Of a stretch of 64,000 nucleotides of DNA, positions 11,490 to 24,854 are shown piece by piece; positions within the stretch are counted from its first letter, which is position 1, and each line of letters begins with the position of its first letter. Under the pieces are notes generated by a model. The model was not told the DNA's origin and did no database searches. It saw nothing but the letters and a program-made list of their open reading frames with translations. Made by a program: the position numbers and the translations under genes. The stretch is taken from contig NC_066343.1 in assembly GCF_022539315.1 (NCBI RefSeq), forward strand, positions 47,109,705 through 47,173,704, read 5' to 3'. The stretch comes from Serinus canaria (taxonomy: Eukaryota > Chordata > Aves > Passeriformes > Fringillidae).

Positions 11490-14400
11490 GTAGGTGTCTT
11501 TCCTTTAAATATTTATTCTCTTTGTGTCTATTAATCTCAGTAGCCCAGATAGGCAGAAACAGGGAAAAAAGCAAAATACGGTATTCATGTTGCTTGATAC
11601 GGCAAAAGAATGCTTAAAATATGAAGTTTTGAGGTGTATTGTGATTAACTTAATATATGAGTGGCTTTTACATAGTTTCAAAAAACAGCCCAAATAAACC
11701 AGTGTCTAAGGAGGCAGTATAAAGTTGGCATAATGAAATTTTATTTTATAATAAGGTGAAATGTTGTATCATGCAAGAGGTGTACATTATTAAAAGTCCT
11801 TAACCAATAAAATTCCGCCTCCCTACTCTGCACACTTCATAGGTAGTTTCTGCAGCATCTCCCTGAAGTGCAAAAATTTGTATCAAAAAAGTTCAAAAAT
11901 GTGGATCACGTTGAATATTTCAGTCTGCATCAGATATTTCTTAACAACTCTTCTGTGCTATCTTATTCTGATTTTTTTACATCTTCTTAATCTGGGCTTT
12001 TTATGATGTTCAGTCATTTCCACCCTGAGAAGAACTGTTTGAGATGTAAAAATTTGTCAGGGACTTGTATATACACCTTAAAACATTTAAATTAGGACTT
12101 AACTAAAGCAATCAGCTATGACGTCCAGAAGGATTATTCTTGCCTGATAAGTTAGGTTTTCCTGACAGTTTGCATTACAATGTGTCATTGAAAAACTTAG
12201 TACAATTCTGTTTGTATTTGTTTTAAATTAATTTGCCTGTTTTTAAAGTAAGATAATTCAAAACAGAAAATTCAGTTTCTCAGTTGACATTAGTCTTTTG
12301 AATTTGCAGTCATGACATGTGATTACCCTATCATCCCTTGTTAGTGCTACGTATTTATATCAATTAGTGTGACTGGAGACACAGCGTGGCTCACCTTTAA
12401 GCAAAGCTAAATGTGTTTCTGAGGCATTTCTAAGGCACTTGGAATAAGCACAAAAAACCACATGTAACACAAGGTTAGTTTTAGATATAGTGGCAAGGCA
12501 ATTTTTCAGTTTAGTAATTCAGAATGAATAATTTGATTAAGAAATAGGTGTTTATTTATTCCGGGAGCTATTTCAACTATTTAGAATGCTCATTATCTTA
12601 TATTGGGTGAAGATTGCTTAGACTGCATACAAAACAAACATCTAGGAGCCAAGGCTGTGTGCTCCTTATATAAGCACATTGCGATTTTCTCTTCTTGCAT
12701 ATAAGAATATGTCATGTTTATCTCAGCCTCGTGTCTTCAGATAGTAGCGAAATCCAGTTGATTTCAGTGGTCAGATCCGTTATTTGCTGCAGAGATTACA
12801 TCTTTTTTTTTAAAAATGTGCAATTAAGAAAAAACATATATGCGTTAGTAAAACTGGTTAAAGTAACCTTCAAATTAGCCTCAGTTACATAGGTGCAATA
12901 TTTTGCATTTTCAGAGTATAATGGATTAAAAATTAATAAACTTCTGTGATTTTATTAGCAATATTCACCAGAATGTGTTACTGCCTTTCATCTTGGTATC
13001 AGAGGAAGATGCTGCAGGGATTTATTTCTTTTCTGTAAGACCCTTAAGGGACATTTTACATGTGTTTCACTTCCTGCACAAGTTAATGGTAGAAGGGATC
13101 CATTCTTTTGAGTAGTTGATTACTGAATTAGTCTATAAAAATAACCCAAAATGTGTTAATTCTCATCTGCTCTTCCCTCCACCTCCCCTACTTAATTGAA
13201 ATTCTAGTAAATTCCCTCCTATCTTCCCTTTGGAGGAGCAGTGTACCATACTGAGTAAAAAGCCATTGATCCCTGTAGAAAGAGCTGTAGGGAACCAAAG
13301 GATACATGTGTAAATGCAGTAGGTCACAGCAGGGTCCTAGACCTTCTCTGTTGTTTTAATTTTGTTTGATTTGACTATTGTAACTACATATAAGTATCTG
13401 TTTGTTTCTTTTTTCCCTTAAGAAACTGAACGAAAAGGTGGAGAGGGGGATGTAAAGGGGAAAAAAGATCTTGCACACAAAATTTATGTTTTTCTTACAA
13501 GACAGGAGGCAGAAATAGGAAAGGAGTTCACATCCTCTCCTTCTGCTAGCGAGTTTGAATTATGGCTCCTTTTTTTGGTGCTCTGAACGATCTGTTAGTA
13601 AGCATAGGTTTTGGTAAGTCAAAGTGCATTGGAGCACATAACTGCATACCTAACTTTCAGTACTTGATTTGCCTCACTGAAAGCAGTGCAATGACATGCA
13701 TGCTTAGATGCTCTGAAGCTTGGAGAAGGTAAATACACTAACATACTCCTTTGAGAACAAATGAGTAAAGGTGAGCATTTCTGCTCTGGAAGACTGGTGA
13801 TGCTGACAGGAGATGAAACAAATTCAGAAACTCACATTCTGAGGTGTCGATCTTGTAAATTCACTTTGTAAAATGAATACCTACTTTCTTTACATGTTGT
13901 TTGGGGTAGATTTTTTTTTCCTGTAGAAATAATATACATTACTGGTAGGATTAATTCTTTGCTAGCAAAGGTGTCTCCAAGAGGAGTAAAAAAAATTAAA
14001 CTGACAGCTGATCTAGGGTAAGTACAAGTTACAGTCAGAATCAACAAGCCTGTCACTTTTTCCTGGTAGGTAAATCTTTGGCTAAGACTTTCATCATCTT
14101 CTATGGACTGCATGCTCATAGTATGTTAGCTACAGTGAATGTTTCACTAAATGCTTTCAATTCGAATGTAATTTATGGTTGAACTTGTGTCAGGCAGACT
14201 CATTAAAAAAATTTTTAAAAGCAGTTATTTGTTTATGAGAATAGAAAGGCTGCAAAAATAGCAACCAATGGAGCAATTTCTAGCAATTATTGCAAGTTTT
14301 TAGGAGTTCTGTTAAAAATTTTCTGTCTTAAGGAAAGTAAAGCCACTTGAAGGGGATGTCAAAATTTGTAAGTAAATACCTGTCATGTGTTATTTACAAT

Positions 14401-14778
14401 GTTGTAGCTTGCACTAATTGCAAGGATTGTAAAGATAGATCAGTAGTCATAGAGGTATCACCTTTTTGTTTTATTTCAAGAAGAATTTTAATTACAGGTA
14501 GGTAATATTATTTTGAGGCTTCATTTTCATATATTTCCCCTACATCCTTTTTCACCATTTAGTTTGCCTGTTCATTTTCAGTTTCCTCATGTTAACAAGC
14601 CAAGGTGCATATGATTATCTGACGTTTTGCTTTTTTGAGTTTCTACTTTTTTTTTGTTTAGTTATTATTTTCATTTGGTTCTCTTTTATTTATTTTTATT
14701 TTTTCTTTTTGTTCATTTTTTTTTCAATCACTTCTATCCTTCCACTCAAATCCTCCTTTAACCCACTACTGAAATTAG
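11490..14778 (+). other. PTPRD: PTPRD intron, 3.3 kb
   Basis: AT-rich intron with a very long pyrimidine-rich stretch at about 14620-14760 before the acceptor ttag at 14775-14778. No mobile element, RNA gene or second gene was recognised. Confidence 0.8.
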
Positions 14779-15084
14779 AGCCATCAGCTCCTCCTCAAGA
14801 CATTAGTTGCACAAGCCCCAGCTCCACTAGCATTTTGGTAAGTTGGAAACCTCCTCCGGTGGAAAAACAGAATGGCATTATCACTGCATACTCCATCAAG
14901 TACATTGGAATTGATGGAGAAGATGTCAAGCCCCATGAAATTTTGGGAATTTCCTCGGACAGTACCCAGTACCTTTTGGAACAGCTGGAAAAGTGGACTG
15001 AGTACCGGATCTCTGTGACTGCTCACACTGATGTTGGACCTGGCCCAGAGAGCTTAGCAGTGTTGATTCGGACAGATGAAGATG
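14779..15084 (+). CDS. PTPRD: PTPRD exon: FN type III domain 4
   Basis: This 306-nt exon is phase 1 to phase 1 and holds one whole FN3 repeat. The first codon is K (A|AG), then [13 protein letters not shown]. The core Trp lies in I-L-V-S-W-K-P-P, the strand in Y-S-I-K-Y, and the terminal strand and turn in [15 protein letters not shown]. It ends L-I-R-T-D-E-D. The open frame runs upstream into the intron, so the start is set by the ttag acceptor and by homology, not by an ATG. Some mammalian PTPRD isoforms omit FN4-FN7, and this exon's symmetric phase would allow skipping. Confidence 0.97.
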
Positions 15085-16090
15085 GTATGTTGCCTCCACT
15101 ACATCAGTTTGCACCTCTATGACTCTGTCATCTGCTGTCTTTTGTATAGGCTAACAATAATTTTTTCTGCTCCTTTTTTTTTTTTTTTTTCCCCTGAATA
15201 TAACCAGATGTTGTCACCCTTTGAGCTTTTTATTCAAAGACTGTTCTTTCTACACCATTTTTCTATTCGGTATTTTTGTATTTTTTTAATCAGAAAATTT
15301 TTTTTGCGAGTAACAGGAATCTGCTTCTCCTTTGAGCCCATACATATCCTTCTTGCTCCTCCTTTAATAAAAATTACTCCTAGGAAAAAAACTTCCTGCC
15401 TTTTCCTTGATTTTACAGTCATTGCCATTTTTAAACAGTTGTGCGTATAAACTTTTTTTCAGATCTTGGTTTTTTGGTTGCTTGTTTGTTTTTTTTAACT
15501 GCTTTCTTCTTCCATATTGTGCTTTTTGATTTGAGGGTTTTTTTGGGTTGTGGTTTTTTTGTTGGTTTTTTTTAGTTTTGTTTTTTGATCTTAGAAAACT
15601 GATGCTCCACACATTTTCTTTTCTTCCATTCTTGAAAGTGACAGAAGACAGCCTTGTAATCAGCCTCCTTTTTATCCTGAGGAAAAAACAAACCAAAATA
15701 AAACATAGAACTTGACAAACAAAAAAAAGGGCAACTTTTTTTTTTTTAATCTTTTGTGGTTTTGTTATTATTATAGTATTATTATTTCAATGATTAAAAT
15801 CTCTCTTTGTGCTATAATGCTTTGAATCTCAAAGCATCTTCCTTGGCTTTTGTACATTTTTACATGTTTTTCTATTTCTCTAATACTCCTTTTTCTTCCA
15901 TTTTTTGCATCAGTCATGTTTTTTGATCTTTTCACTGAAAGGTAGAGCAGATTTGTTGAGCATCTTCATTTGCTGAATGATTTGTATTCTTCAAAGACAG
16001 CATAGTGAGTCTGCCCTTTCTTAAAAAAAGCGAAAGACATGGGTAGGACAGGTGGCTGTAATTCTCTTCTGTCCAATGATGTTGTTCCAG
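15085..16090 (+). other. PTPRD: PTPRD intron, 1.0 kb, T-rich
   Basis: Strongly T-rich intron with a poly-T run at about 15174-15191 and a T/G-only-like stretch at about 15460-15600 (ttttttggttgcttgtttg and similar). It ends in gttgttccag at 16081-16090. Confidence 0.8.
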
Positions 16091-16284
16091 TTCCTAGTGG
16101 TCCTCCTCGCAAAGTCGAGGTGGAGGCTGTCAACTCCTCTGCTGTTAAAGTGTCCTGGCGCTCGCCTGTGCCCAATAAGCAGCACGGCCAGATTCGAGGG
16201 TACCAGGTCCACTACGTGAGGATGGAGAACGGAGAGCCAAAGGGTCAGCCCATGCTAAAAGACATCATGCTGGCGGATGCACAG
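16091..16284 (+). CDS. PTPRD: PTPRD exon: FN type III domain 5, first part
   Basis: This 194-nt exon starts in phase 1 (V as G|TT) and ends in phase 0. It runs [12 protein letters not shown] to M-L-A-D-A-Q. It has the core Trp in V-K-V-S-W-R-S-P, the strand motif Y-Q-V-H-Y-V-R and one N-glycosylation sequon (N-S-S). The next piece is either the 27-nt microexon at 18103 or, if that is skipped, the exon at 20294; both continue in phase 0. The donor is gtaatt at 16285. Confidence 0.97.
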
Positions 16285-18102
16285 GTAATTGGGACTCTCC
16301 ATTCTTTGCTAGGTCACAGTGAAAGCATTTTGTTTACCAAAGAGTTGCCTTTTGTTGGTGAGGGTCTTTTTTCTTTATATTGAGCAGTCTACGAGGTAGC
16401 ATTTTCTGTCTCTATTTCAAAAACTTTTTTTCAGAACACTTGCATTTAAAGGTTCTTGAGCCAAAACAAGACACTTTCTTCTCTGTTGATCTGCAACGAA
16501 ATGCTAGGCTATGTCATTGTTCTGATTCTGTTAAACCTGGAGACTTAACATGTACCCTGAAGTTCAAAAGTATCAGGGTGATCTGATCCAGAGTCAATGT
16601 AGTAAACTGTGCAAGGCCTGATCCACCCATTCTCCTATTTCAGTGTTTCAGTGGAGAGCCTGGGATCATTAGGAGCCTGTGTTAGCCTGTTATTACAGTG
16701 TTTGTCTGATTAGCTTGTTTGCACCTCACTACACATTTCACAATAAAGTAACCACTGAGGTATTATACTTTCCATTATTCATATGAGGAGCTTCAATAAA
16801 ATGAGGAATTCATTTGAATAGGTATGTTCTTCTTTATATTGCAAAATTTCCCATCTATTATAGAAATTATGAGAATATGAGATAATGAAAACATCCAGTT
16901 TAAAAATCTTCTCAAACTAGGATTTTAATGATTGAGATATACCAGCTCTCCGCAAAACTTAAGATTTACAAAGCTCCTGACACTGAAGGGGTCATCCTAT
17001 GGGAAAGTATTATCCATTATACATGTCTCACTACTAGCCCACAGTATATAACTGGATTGACTGGAAATAAAAATAAATTATTAACCTGAATCAAAGAGTA
17101 AAATCTGTTTTGTAAACATTTTACATGAGGAAACAAATAGGGGGTTACCTTTTTTTTTTCCTTCAGTTTTGGTTCTGAATTTCAGATTTGCAGAGACCTC
17201 TTTGGAGAATAGGTCTTCTACACCTGCATTTTGCTCATGACGCTATTTGCAAAATACTGGGTCTGTTTCTGGAGGACTCTGCTACCAGTACAGACTTCCT
17301 TGTGTTGGAGAACATGGTGTTCTTTTGGTTTAAATTCAGTGGAGACGAAGATGAAAGTAGATCAGGAGGTGGGAAGGGAAAGGACATGCTACTGTGCTTT
17401 GGTTCTCCTTTTCACAGATTTTTGCATTCAGCCTCTCTCTGGTAGGGGATAAAAATTATTTTAAGCACTAGAAGGTCAGTAACTGGACACTAGATAAGAT
17501 ATTTCAATCCAAATATCATAAAGGCAAAAGTTGTATTTCTTCTTTTGTCAAGTATAGCTTTGACCAGCCCACTTGCCACTGTTTCAGGAAGGATAGTCAA
17601 CTCCTTTCTCTTTCCACCACTCCTTCCTGCCTGTAATACTTCAATGATACATGTGATCAAGGCTTGTGCAGGTATGAAGACCTTGATGGCAAAATATCTG
17701 GGTGGTTTCAAAACTTTATACATTGAATTAGTTTAGGAAATAGAAGTATATAGCCTGGTAACTTGATTAAATAAACCAGGTAGCTTTTAATTCTTCCTTG
17801 GTAACTTTTAATAAAAAACTATTATGAAATAGTACTACAAGAGGATTCATTACTTCTTTTATTTGTCAGTGAAAGAGAAGTAGCTGGATTTTAGGGAAAA
17901 CAGAAATGGAATTAAAAATGCCTGGCCTGATTTAATTAACCAAATTTCATGTGATTCTGCATGGATAATTCAAACTGTACATGACTTTTTCAGACATCTT
18001 TCATATTCATTTTACTTTAAAGAAGAAAACTTTATCTCAACCAGGCTACAAATCTCCTTATTTCTTTTGTTTTTCCTTTCTACTTCCTTTACTGTAAATT
18101 AG
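16285..18102 (+). other. PTPRD: PTPRD intron before FN5 microexon, 1.8 kb
   Basis: No repeats recognised. A stretch at about 17165-17450 is open in two + frames and somewhat GC-rich, but it has no family signature. The 3' end carries a strong pyrimidine tract (18066-18093) and the acceptor attag at 18098-18102. Confidence 0.75.
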
Positions 18103-18129
18103 TGGGAATATGATGATACTACTGAACAT
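18103..18129 (+). CDS. PTPRD: PTPRD 27-nt cassette microexon in FN5
   Basis: Between attag and gtaagt lie exactly nine codons, W-E-Y-D-D-T-T-E-H, phase 0 at both ends. This matches the nine-residue W-E-F-D-D-T-T-E-H segment I recall in the mammalian protein, with one conservative F-to-Y change. LAR has an equivalent 27-nt alternatively spliced element in its fifth FN3 repeat (LASE-c). Inclusion inserts an acidic loop inside FN5. Skipping joins A-D-A-Q directly to E-M-I-I-S. The donor gtaagt is strong. Confidence 0.93.
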
Positions 18130-20293
18130 GTAAGTACTTTTTGACTGGGCAGAAAAACATTGTGTGTTTTGGTTGAGACTTTTTGTCTTGCTTGTTTGCT
18201 TGTAGCACTCTATGGTTTTGTTTTGGGTTAGGGTTTTTGGTTTTTTTTTTTTGGTGCTTTCTTTGAGTTAGTTTTTTTTTGTTGTTGTTTTGCAGGGTGT
18301 TCTTTTGACATTTGCACAAATGCATGTTCCTAACATAAAGAGTTTTCTCTCACCTTTTTCCTTTGTTGTTTCGATTTGGTTTTTTTTCTTTTTACCCCAA
18401 GGAGAGTAGAGTTACTGTGGCTTGCCTTTCTGGGGTCTAGCATGATGCCAAAATGTGCAGCGCTGATTTGTGTTTTCATCTTTTTGATGGCTGTCACTAA
18501 CTTTGCCTTGCAATTTCTTCTTTACAAGGTGATAGAAAAATGAAATAGAGGTGGTTCAGAGTTACATACCAATAGTTGTATTTTTCTGTAACCATTTTAA
18601 GATTAAAATTTTTTTGTGAAACTAAAAGTAGAAGTCAGTTGTACTTTCTTTTGTATAAAATAAATACATGCTATCAGGAAAGCCAGATGCTCTGCAGTGT
18701 TTGTGCCTAAGTAATAATGTTTGCTGTATCCAAATGACACTTTCAAACATTACATACAGCCATAGCTCTTACACCATGAAAGACTGGTTTTTTTTACATG
18801 AAACTAATATCTTCATAAGTTTTTCTGTTTTGTGGTTTTGTGGTGGTTTTTTTGCCTTTCACAGTTTAATTCTGGTAGTACCAGGTTCAGTTTTCTTATG
18901 AAAGATAGGAAGTTTTTCTTACTGATTTTGGCCTTATAGTCCAATTAAATTCTGAGATCAAGTCTAAGTTGATCTTTTGATAGTAGATTTTTATGTGTTG
19001 TTTCAATCTGTTGTTTGGGTTTCTTTTTTTTTTTTTTCTTTTTTTTACTTGAGCTATTTTGCCTACTCATTCTTATCATTACCTAAATATTCAATTATAT
19101 CTATATTGCTAATAACTGACTGTAAATACAATGCAGAATTCTAATCGCATATTTACTAAGTTCATATCCACCATCTTGAAAAATCCATAAACTCTGAATA
19201 GTATATGGTGAATAGCCCATGATTTTTATATTAACTTTTCATGGTTGTTGCATCTGAGGGATGTGTGATTGCACATTTGCAATTTATTTAGATGTATAAA
19301 TACACTGTCTCTCTGTCAGCATTGAAATATAGTGCAAGTTCATTCCGCCATATGAAAATGCAAAGGAGTAGTCCTTTGGTTACATGCTGGAAGCTGGGGA
19401 CCCCAGGCTCATCAGTTACCTTCAAACACTGTCTTTTTATATTTACATATAAGATTTATTTATATTATGAGTGTCAAAACTTACTCCTCTTGCTGTCCCT
19501 GTAGCAGGACATAAGTTTAGTAGATTTCTCATACACCGTTCAGCATCCTCTCTGTGCATATACATGTATGTGCACACACAGATGAAAAGATGCCCCCTTG
19601 CTCTAATATTTACAGTTTGATGCTGCTGTTACTTTGCTCTAGCTGCAGAGATCCTTGTTTTGTAGCTGCTGTCCTCTGAGGGCCATCAGATATATCCTCT
19701 GACTAGATTTTTAATGGTGTTTTACATACAACTGAAGGGCTAGTTGTTTCTGAAGTCCTTTCAGATGTTGAGAAGTGCAGTCTTCCCAGTGACAGAGATT
19801 GCAGTGAAAGTGTTATTGAAGTAACAAAGCTTTTTTGTTCAGCTAAACCATCATTACTTACAAAGTGTGCATATTAATGCACACATTTTTCTTACTAGGC
19901 ATTTTGGAACTATACCTGTGATATCCTGTTAATGATTAAGTTAAACTGAGTTTCTCATATCTGCATGTGCATGTGTTTCGCAATGTCAGTAGTATTCCTC
20001 AGGCAAAGTATTTCAGAAGACTTTTTTCACTGTTCCCACCACTAAGCCTTTGGCCTTTTGCTTTAAACTACCTGAGGTATACTGTTTAGATGTGTGCTGT
20101 CTTTCATTGCTTAGGTGAGTGAAATGTTTGGCATTATCAAGTATTTCACAGTCTGTTGGTGCACTCACATGCTTGCTATCACTGGCAATAGCTCAAAAGT
20201 GTAGTATAAATGGGTTTCTAAAGGATTCTGCATTCTCCTGGCAAACAATCTATTTTAAATTGATTGTTCCTCTTTTATTTTCTTTCATCTTAG
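18130..20293 (+). other. PTPRD: PTPRD intron after FN5 microexon, 2.2 kb
   Basis: T/G-rich sequence at about 18170-18300, poly-T at 19020-19050, otherwise ordinary intron. It ends in ttcatcttag at 20284-20293. Confidence 0.8.
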
Positions 20294-20411
20294 GAAATGA
20301 TAATTTCTGGGCTCCAGCCTGAAACCACATACTCTTTCACTGTGACAGCCTATACAACTAAAGGTGACGGAGCACGCAGCAAACCCAAACTTGTATCTAC
20401 TACTGGTGCAG
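20294..20411 (+). CDS. PTPRD: PTPRD exon: FN type III domain 5, last part
   Basis: This 118-nt exon starts in phase 0 and ends in phase 1. It encodes [15 protein letters not shown] through S-T-T-G-A. It supplies the FN3 'L-x-P-x-T-x-Y' loop, the V-T-A-Y-T strand and the T-K-G-D-G-A-R-S turn that close FN5. The acceptor is cttag at 20289-20293 and the donor gtaata at 20412. Confidence 0.97.
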
Positions 20412-23400
20412 GTAATACTTATATACAAATTGAGCTGTGAATGAATCCTTTGACTTTTTCTGCTACTGTTTTGTTCCTACTGTTTGGAAGCCTCCTGTTG
20501 TGTGAAAAGTGTTTCTAGAACATAGGATTTTCTGTTTCAGTATTTGGACCTTCATTTATTTAGGTAAAAATAGAGCAGTGACTCCCTTTATCCCTTTCTT
20601 AGTTCCTGATGAGGTCACTTGGTAATTTTTAGTAGCTCTTCCACTAAAATTGGTGTCTTCTTTGAGAGGAAAAAATAGAAATGTGGAGCTCAGAAGGATA
20701 CCAGGTTTAGTGTCATGCTCATCTACAGATGTTCACAATCTGTAGGGATTGTGCTCATTTTCAGAGGTTTGTAGTGCAGCCATTAAGGATATTCTATTAC
20801 AGTAATATATAGCCCCATTACAAGTTCTCTGAGTAGCAATGTGTTGTTTATTCTAATAGATAAAATCCAAAAGGTATAGATATTTGTTTTTATAGTGATT
20901 GATTCAATTTTTAAAACAATCACTGAATGCAGAACACATATTTATTAATATGAAAACCATATATATCCTTTTCTTGTTAGATTCCTTGGAAAAATCTCAG
21001 TCTTGGTGGCTAGATGTGCAATGCTTCATTTCAAATCTTGGAATGCATTCTAGTCATTACTCTTGGCTATTGCTGAAATGTACTCTCCAACTTTTTATCT
21101 TTTCTGAATTCTCATACTCTGAGAAAAAAGGTGATATCTATTTCTGTCATGTTGGAACTTGATTTAAGAAAAAAAGGTGTTTGATCCATTACTCTTGTTT
21201 AAAACTCAATTCCCAGTTTAAATAAACACAGTTATATAAATTGAGATTTTATTAGTTCCTAAACATAAACATAGGTTGTGCAAATATGCTTGCAAAACTT
21301 AAAGTTTCACTGCATTTAGTCCTTATTGACTTTCGTGTGTCATTCTACCAAGAACTCTGATGCTTCTACTTAAAAATGACAGAACAAATCCTATATCCCA
21401 TATAAACTTGATTGAAGAGCAGTGGAGAATCAAAGGCATGTCTATAAATGTAATGCACATTTCACTGTTCTTGTCATTTGCTTAAACCTGTGAACAAGTA
21501 ATGTTTGTTCTTGGGATTAACAGCTAGTTACCATTCTGCTCCTTCATACATTCCAGATTGTATGAAATCCCTTCACTTCATTTTACAGCTTGCTGTGTTT
21601 GAGCTGTTTTTGTAAGAAAAATTTGTGTGCAGATTTTTGAAATATGAGACATCGAATATAGTCAGTACCAAGAGCTTCCTGCTCACTTTCTGTGAGAATG
21701 CATCACCCAAGGGAAGGAATGATGCATTAACACCAAAGGGTTGTAGGTCTGTAATGCAGTCTCCTATTCACTTTCAATCTCCATTTGACTTTTTCTTTTT
21801 CCTAGAAAGGTGCTATGGAATACTACAATAATGAAAATGAAGGATCTGCTTTCTAGTCTAACTTTTAAAGTTTGAATGAGATTGACTGAGATTATATCCA
21901 TGAAAGATATGAAAGGAGAATAGATATTTGAACTTTTACTAGAGAAGCTATCTGTAAGGTATTTTGTAAGACAATAAGTAACTATTCAGCTGTCCAGCTA
22001 GTGATACAAAAGCGTTATTTACATTTTTAGGCAGGAAAGATGCACCAAACATAAGCAATCCTATAGTATGGTAACTCAGTTTTAAGTAAAGTCACTGAAC
22101 ACAGTTGATATTTTTATTCAAGAGTGTGGTTTTGTCTTATGTTCAGTTTCCTTTCCTCACTGTAGAAATCAGATGGGACAAAAACTGTTACTGAACATTT
22201 CTAAACCAAAGTACTTACTATATTACTTGGGGCAGAAATTACGAAATGTATGATTAACAAGACCTTGATAAAAATGAAGACTTGCTAGTCAGTGATATCA
22301 TACAATTTTTATGAAGATTTTAACCAGACCTTTAATTTCTGTGTCACAGTAGTTGAAGAATCTCATAGGACAATAGCTTGTCCATTATTTGTCTTTTGCT
22401 TTCATACGGGATACGACTCTTGGAATGCAGATTTCAGCTAAAAAACTAAAGTTTATATTAAGGCAGTGGTGTACTTTATAGCAGCTAAGAGAAAAAAGTT
22501 ACTTCACGTAATTTGGCAAAGGCAGCTTGCTTCTATGAGTGGTGGCATGCCATTGCAGCAGTAATATCTGTTGCAAAGGGGTGTGTGAAAGATGTCTTGC
22601 TGTTTACTATTGGAAGAGGATTTCACTAGATCAGAGAATGTATTTTATTTTATGGACAATTTCACTTCTTTTACACTCATGGAAATTTAGATTATTATCA
22701 GAAATTTCTAGACAGAGCTATTTGATGACACAACTGTATATACAACTGAACAGAATCCTGTCATTTGTCCTAAAATACTGTAATATTCATAAGTCATACT
22801 GAAAGTAAATGTTAACTGAAAGCTGTCTGGAAATAAAAAGAAATTTATCTGCTTTGCAACATCAGATAAGCTTTACAGTATTAAAAAAAGTGACCATTGG
22901 TATTTATTATTTTAGTCACAGGGTATTTTATTGGATAAGTAAACTTTATTAGTTTACTTATTGGATAAGTAAACTTTATTAGTTGCCTCGTTCTGATCAA
23001 GAGCAAGTATTAGTTTCTTCCTTTGTCTATAGTTATCCAGAGGTTAAAATGTCAACAAAAATAATTTAGTTATACCTTCTAATAATGTCTCCTCTAGAAA
23101 ACTAAAGGGGTATTATTCTTCTTAGGTAAACTATTATTTTCTCTGCTACACTGGTTCCAGTAATAGAATATAGAGAAAAATACAGTCTGCAAAAGACTTT
23201 TTCACAGACTTCTCTTTGTTCCATAAAGACTTCTAGTTGTCATTGAGGAAGAGTCAGAAATAATCAGAGAGATGTTCTTTACGCAGCAGAAAGAGTGGGA
23301 AAACACAAGATTCCACAATAATGCTGCCAGATGAACTCAACATTTAAATATAAATAAATTTGGAAAATTTATATAAAAAATACCTATAATTCTTACAAAA

Positions 23401-24854
23401 TTAGAAACAATGTCATGACTTACGACAGATGTAATGAGGAAAGAGCTTACTAAATGCAGAATTTTCTTCAAGGCATGCCATTCTTCCCTCCTTATTCCTA
23501 ATTCTTTATGCAATGGTAGTTAGACCTTCTGACAATAACAATCTGATTTGCTGGGTGCCTGAGAACTGAAGATAAGTAATAAAATCTATTGAAGTGTTTA
23601 AATACAGGAACCAGGGCTCACAGTGCAGCAGTTACATTCACATGGGAGGGCTTTGAATGCAGATGAAACTAATTAGTCTTTGTTGAGGACTGTGTTGTCA
23701 TTGCAGTACTACTCCTGAAACTATTCGGGTCTCTTGACCTGTCAGGCATTGGTACTGAAGAGCACCAAATTTCTAAATAGTTATGGATATGTTTCATTAT
23801 CAAATAAATCACTGTAATAGAAAAATACTTTTTTGAAATAGAGGTATTAATGAAAATATAATTGAAATGTATACAAATGGATATGAATAAATTAAAATAA
23901 ATTAATCAATTAAATAGAACCACTAAATGAGAGTTCATATTGGGACTCCAAAAATGTACACTATATAAATTCTATAATGGTGTTTCTGGCTTGATTAGGA
24001 TTCAGTCCTTTCTGGACTGATGCAATTCAGTTCCTCCTCACTGTCCATACTGGACTCATACCAGTCTGAACTTCTCTAAAGGACAACTTACCAGTTTGGA
24101 CCAATGGGTCCCAGATAAGTTTGTGAATGTATGTAGTGTGTAGGTTCAGAAAAGCTACCAATTTAGCCTTCTAAAAAATCCAGTTCGTGTGCACAAAAAA
24201 CATGCTGGAAAATAAATCATATGTGATAAGCCATGCTGAACAATATTAAATTCCAAACTGCACTACCTCTCCACACTGTTTGGAGGCAGAAGTGATTTGT
24301 GTTTGGAAACTAGAATGGCAGGATTCCATCCTGTGTTTTGGACGGCAAGGTTGTTCTGACTTCTACTACATTTTTACTAGTAATGATAAAGTTATGTTAA
24401 ACTTATTTAGAAACTTGTTACTTCTTCATTAATTATTTTCCCATTTACAGGAAATGTGCCTTGGACATGAAAACTTATGACAGTACCTTTTTTTTTTTTT
24501 CTTTTTTTTCAAAAAAGGATTTGTGAGACAGGACCATTCATAAGATGTTTGTTGGAAGTTTTATTTCTTAATTTGTGTCCCTAGATCCTATGCCTCTGAA
24601 TATGCTCTGTATTTAGAAATAATGGAAAGGGAAGAAGACAAAAGCAGTAAACATCTCTACTGGTACAGTTCCTTATACTGTATTACTAAATAGTGCAGGA
24701 GTCAGACACTATTTCTTCATTAGGACAGTAATATGTGGAACTGAGAGTGAGGAAAGAGAAAATATATCCCTATTCCTGCTAAAAAAACTAGCCTCAAGAA
24801 TTGTACGTGCAATTGTGTTTATATCTATCCTCTTTAAATAACATTGTGCTACAG
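20412..24854 (+). other. PTPRD: PTPRD intron, 4.4 kb
   Basis: AT-rich intron. A 30-bp duplication with a perfect palindrome at 22929-22986 is listed separately. There are poly-T runs at about 24488-24510. No LINE fragment was recognised. It ends in gtgctacag at 24846-24854. Confidence 0.8.
22929..22986. repeat. 30-bp tandem duplication with perfect 10-bp inverted repeat
   Basis: The block ttggataagtaaactttatt (plus ag) begins at 22931 and again at 22961, a period of 30 bp. Within it taagtaaact (22936-22945) and agtttactta (22951-22960) form a perfect 10-bp inverted repeat around a 5-base loop. It could be slippage or a remnant of a small hairpin element. No function is claimed. Confidence 0.9.

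Noticed and set aside
17188..17452. Two overlapping + frames of 73 and 85 codons, possible hidden exon
   Set aside because: Residue content looks random, and no acceptor/donor pair keeps the phase 0 frame needed between the FN5 exons.
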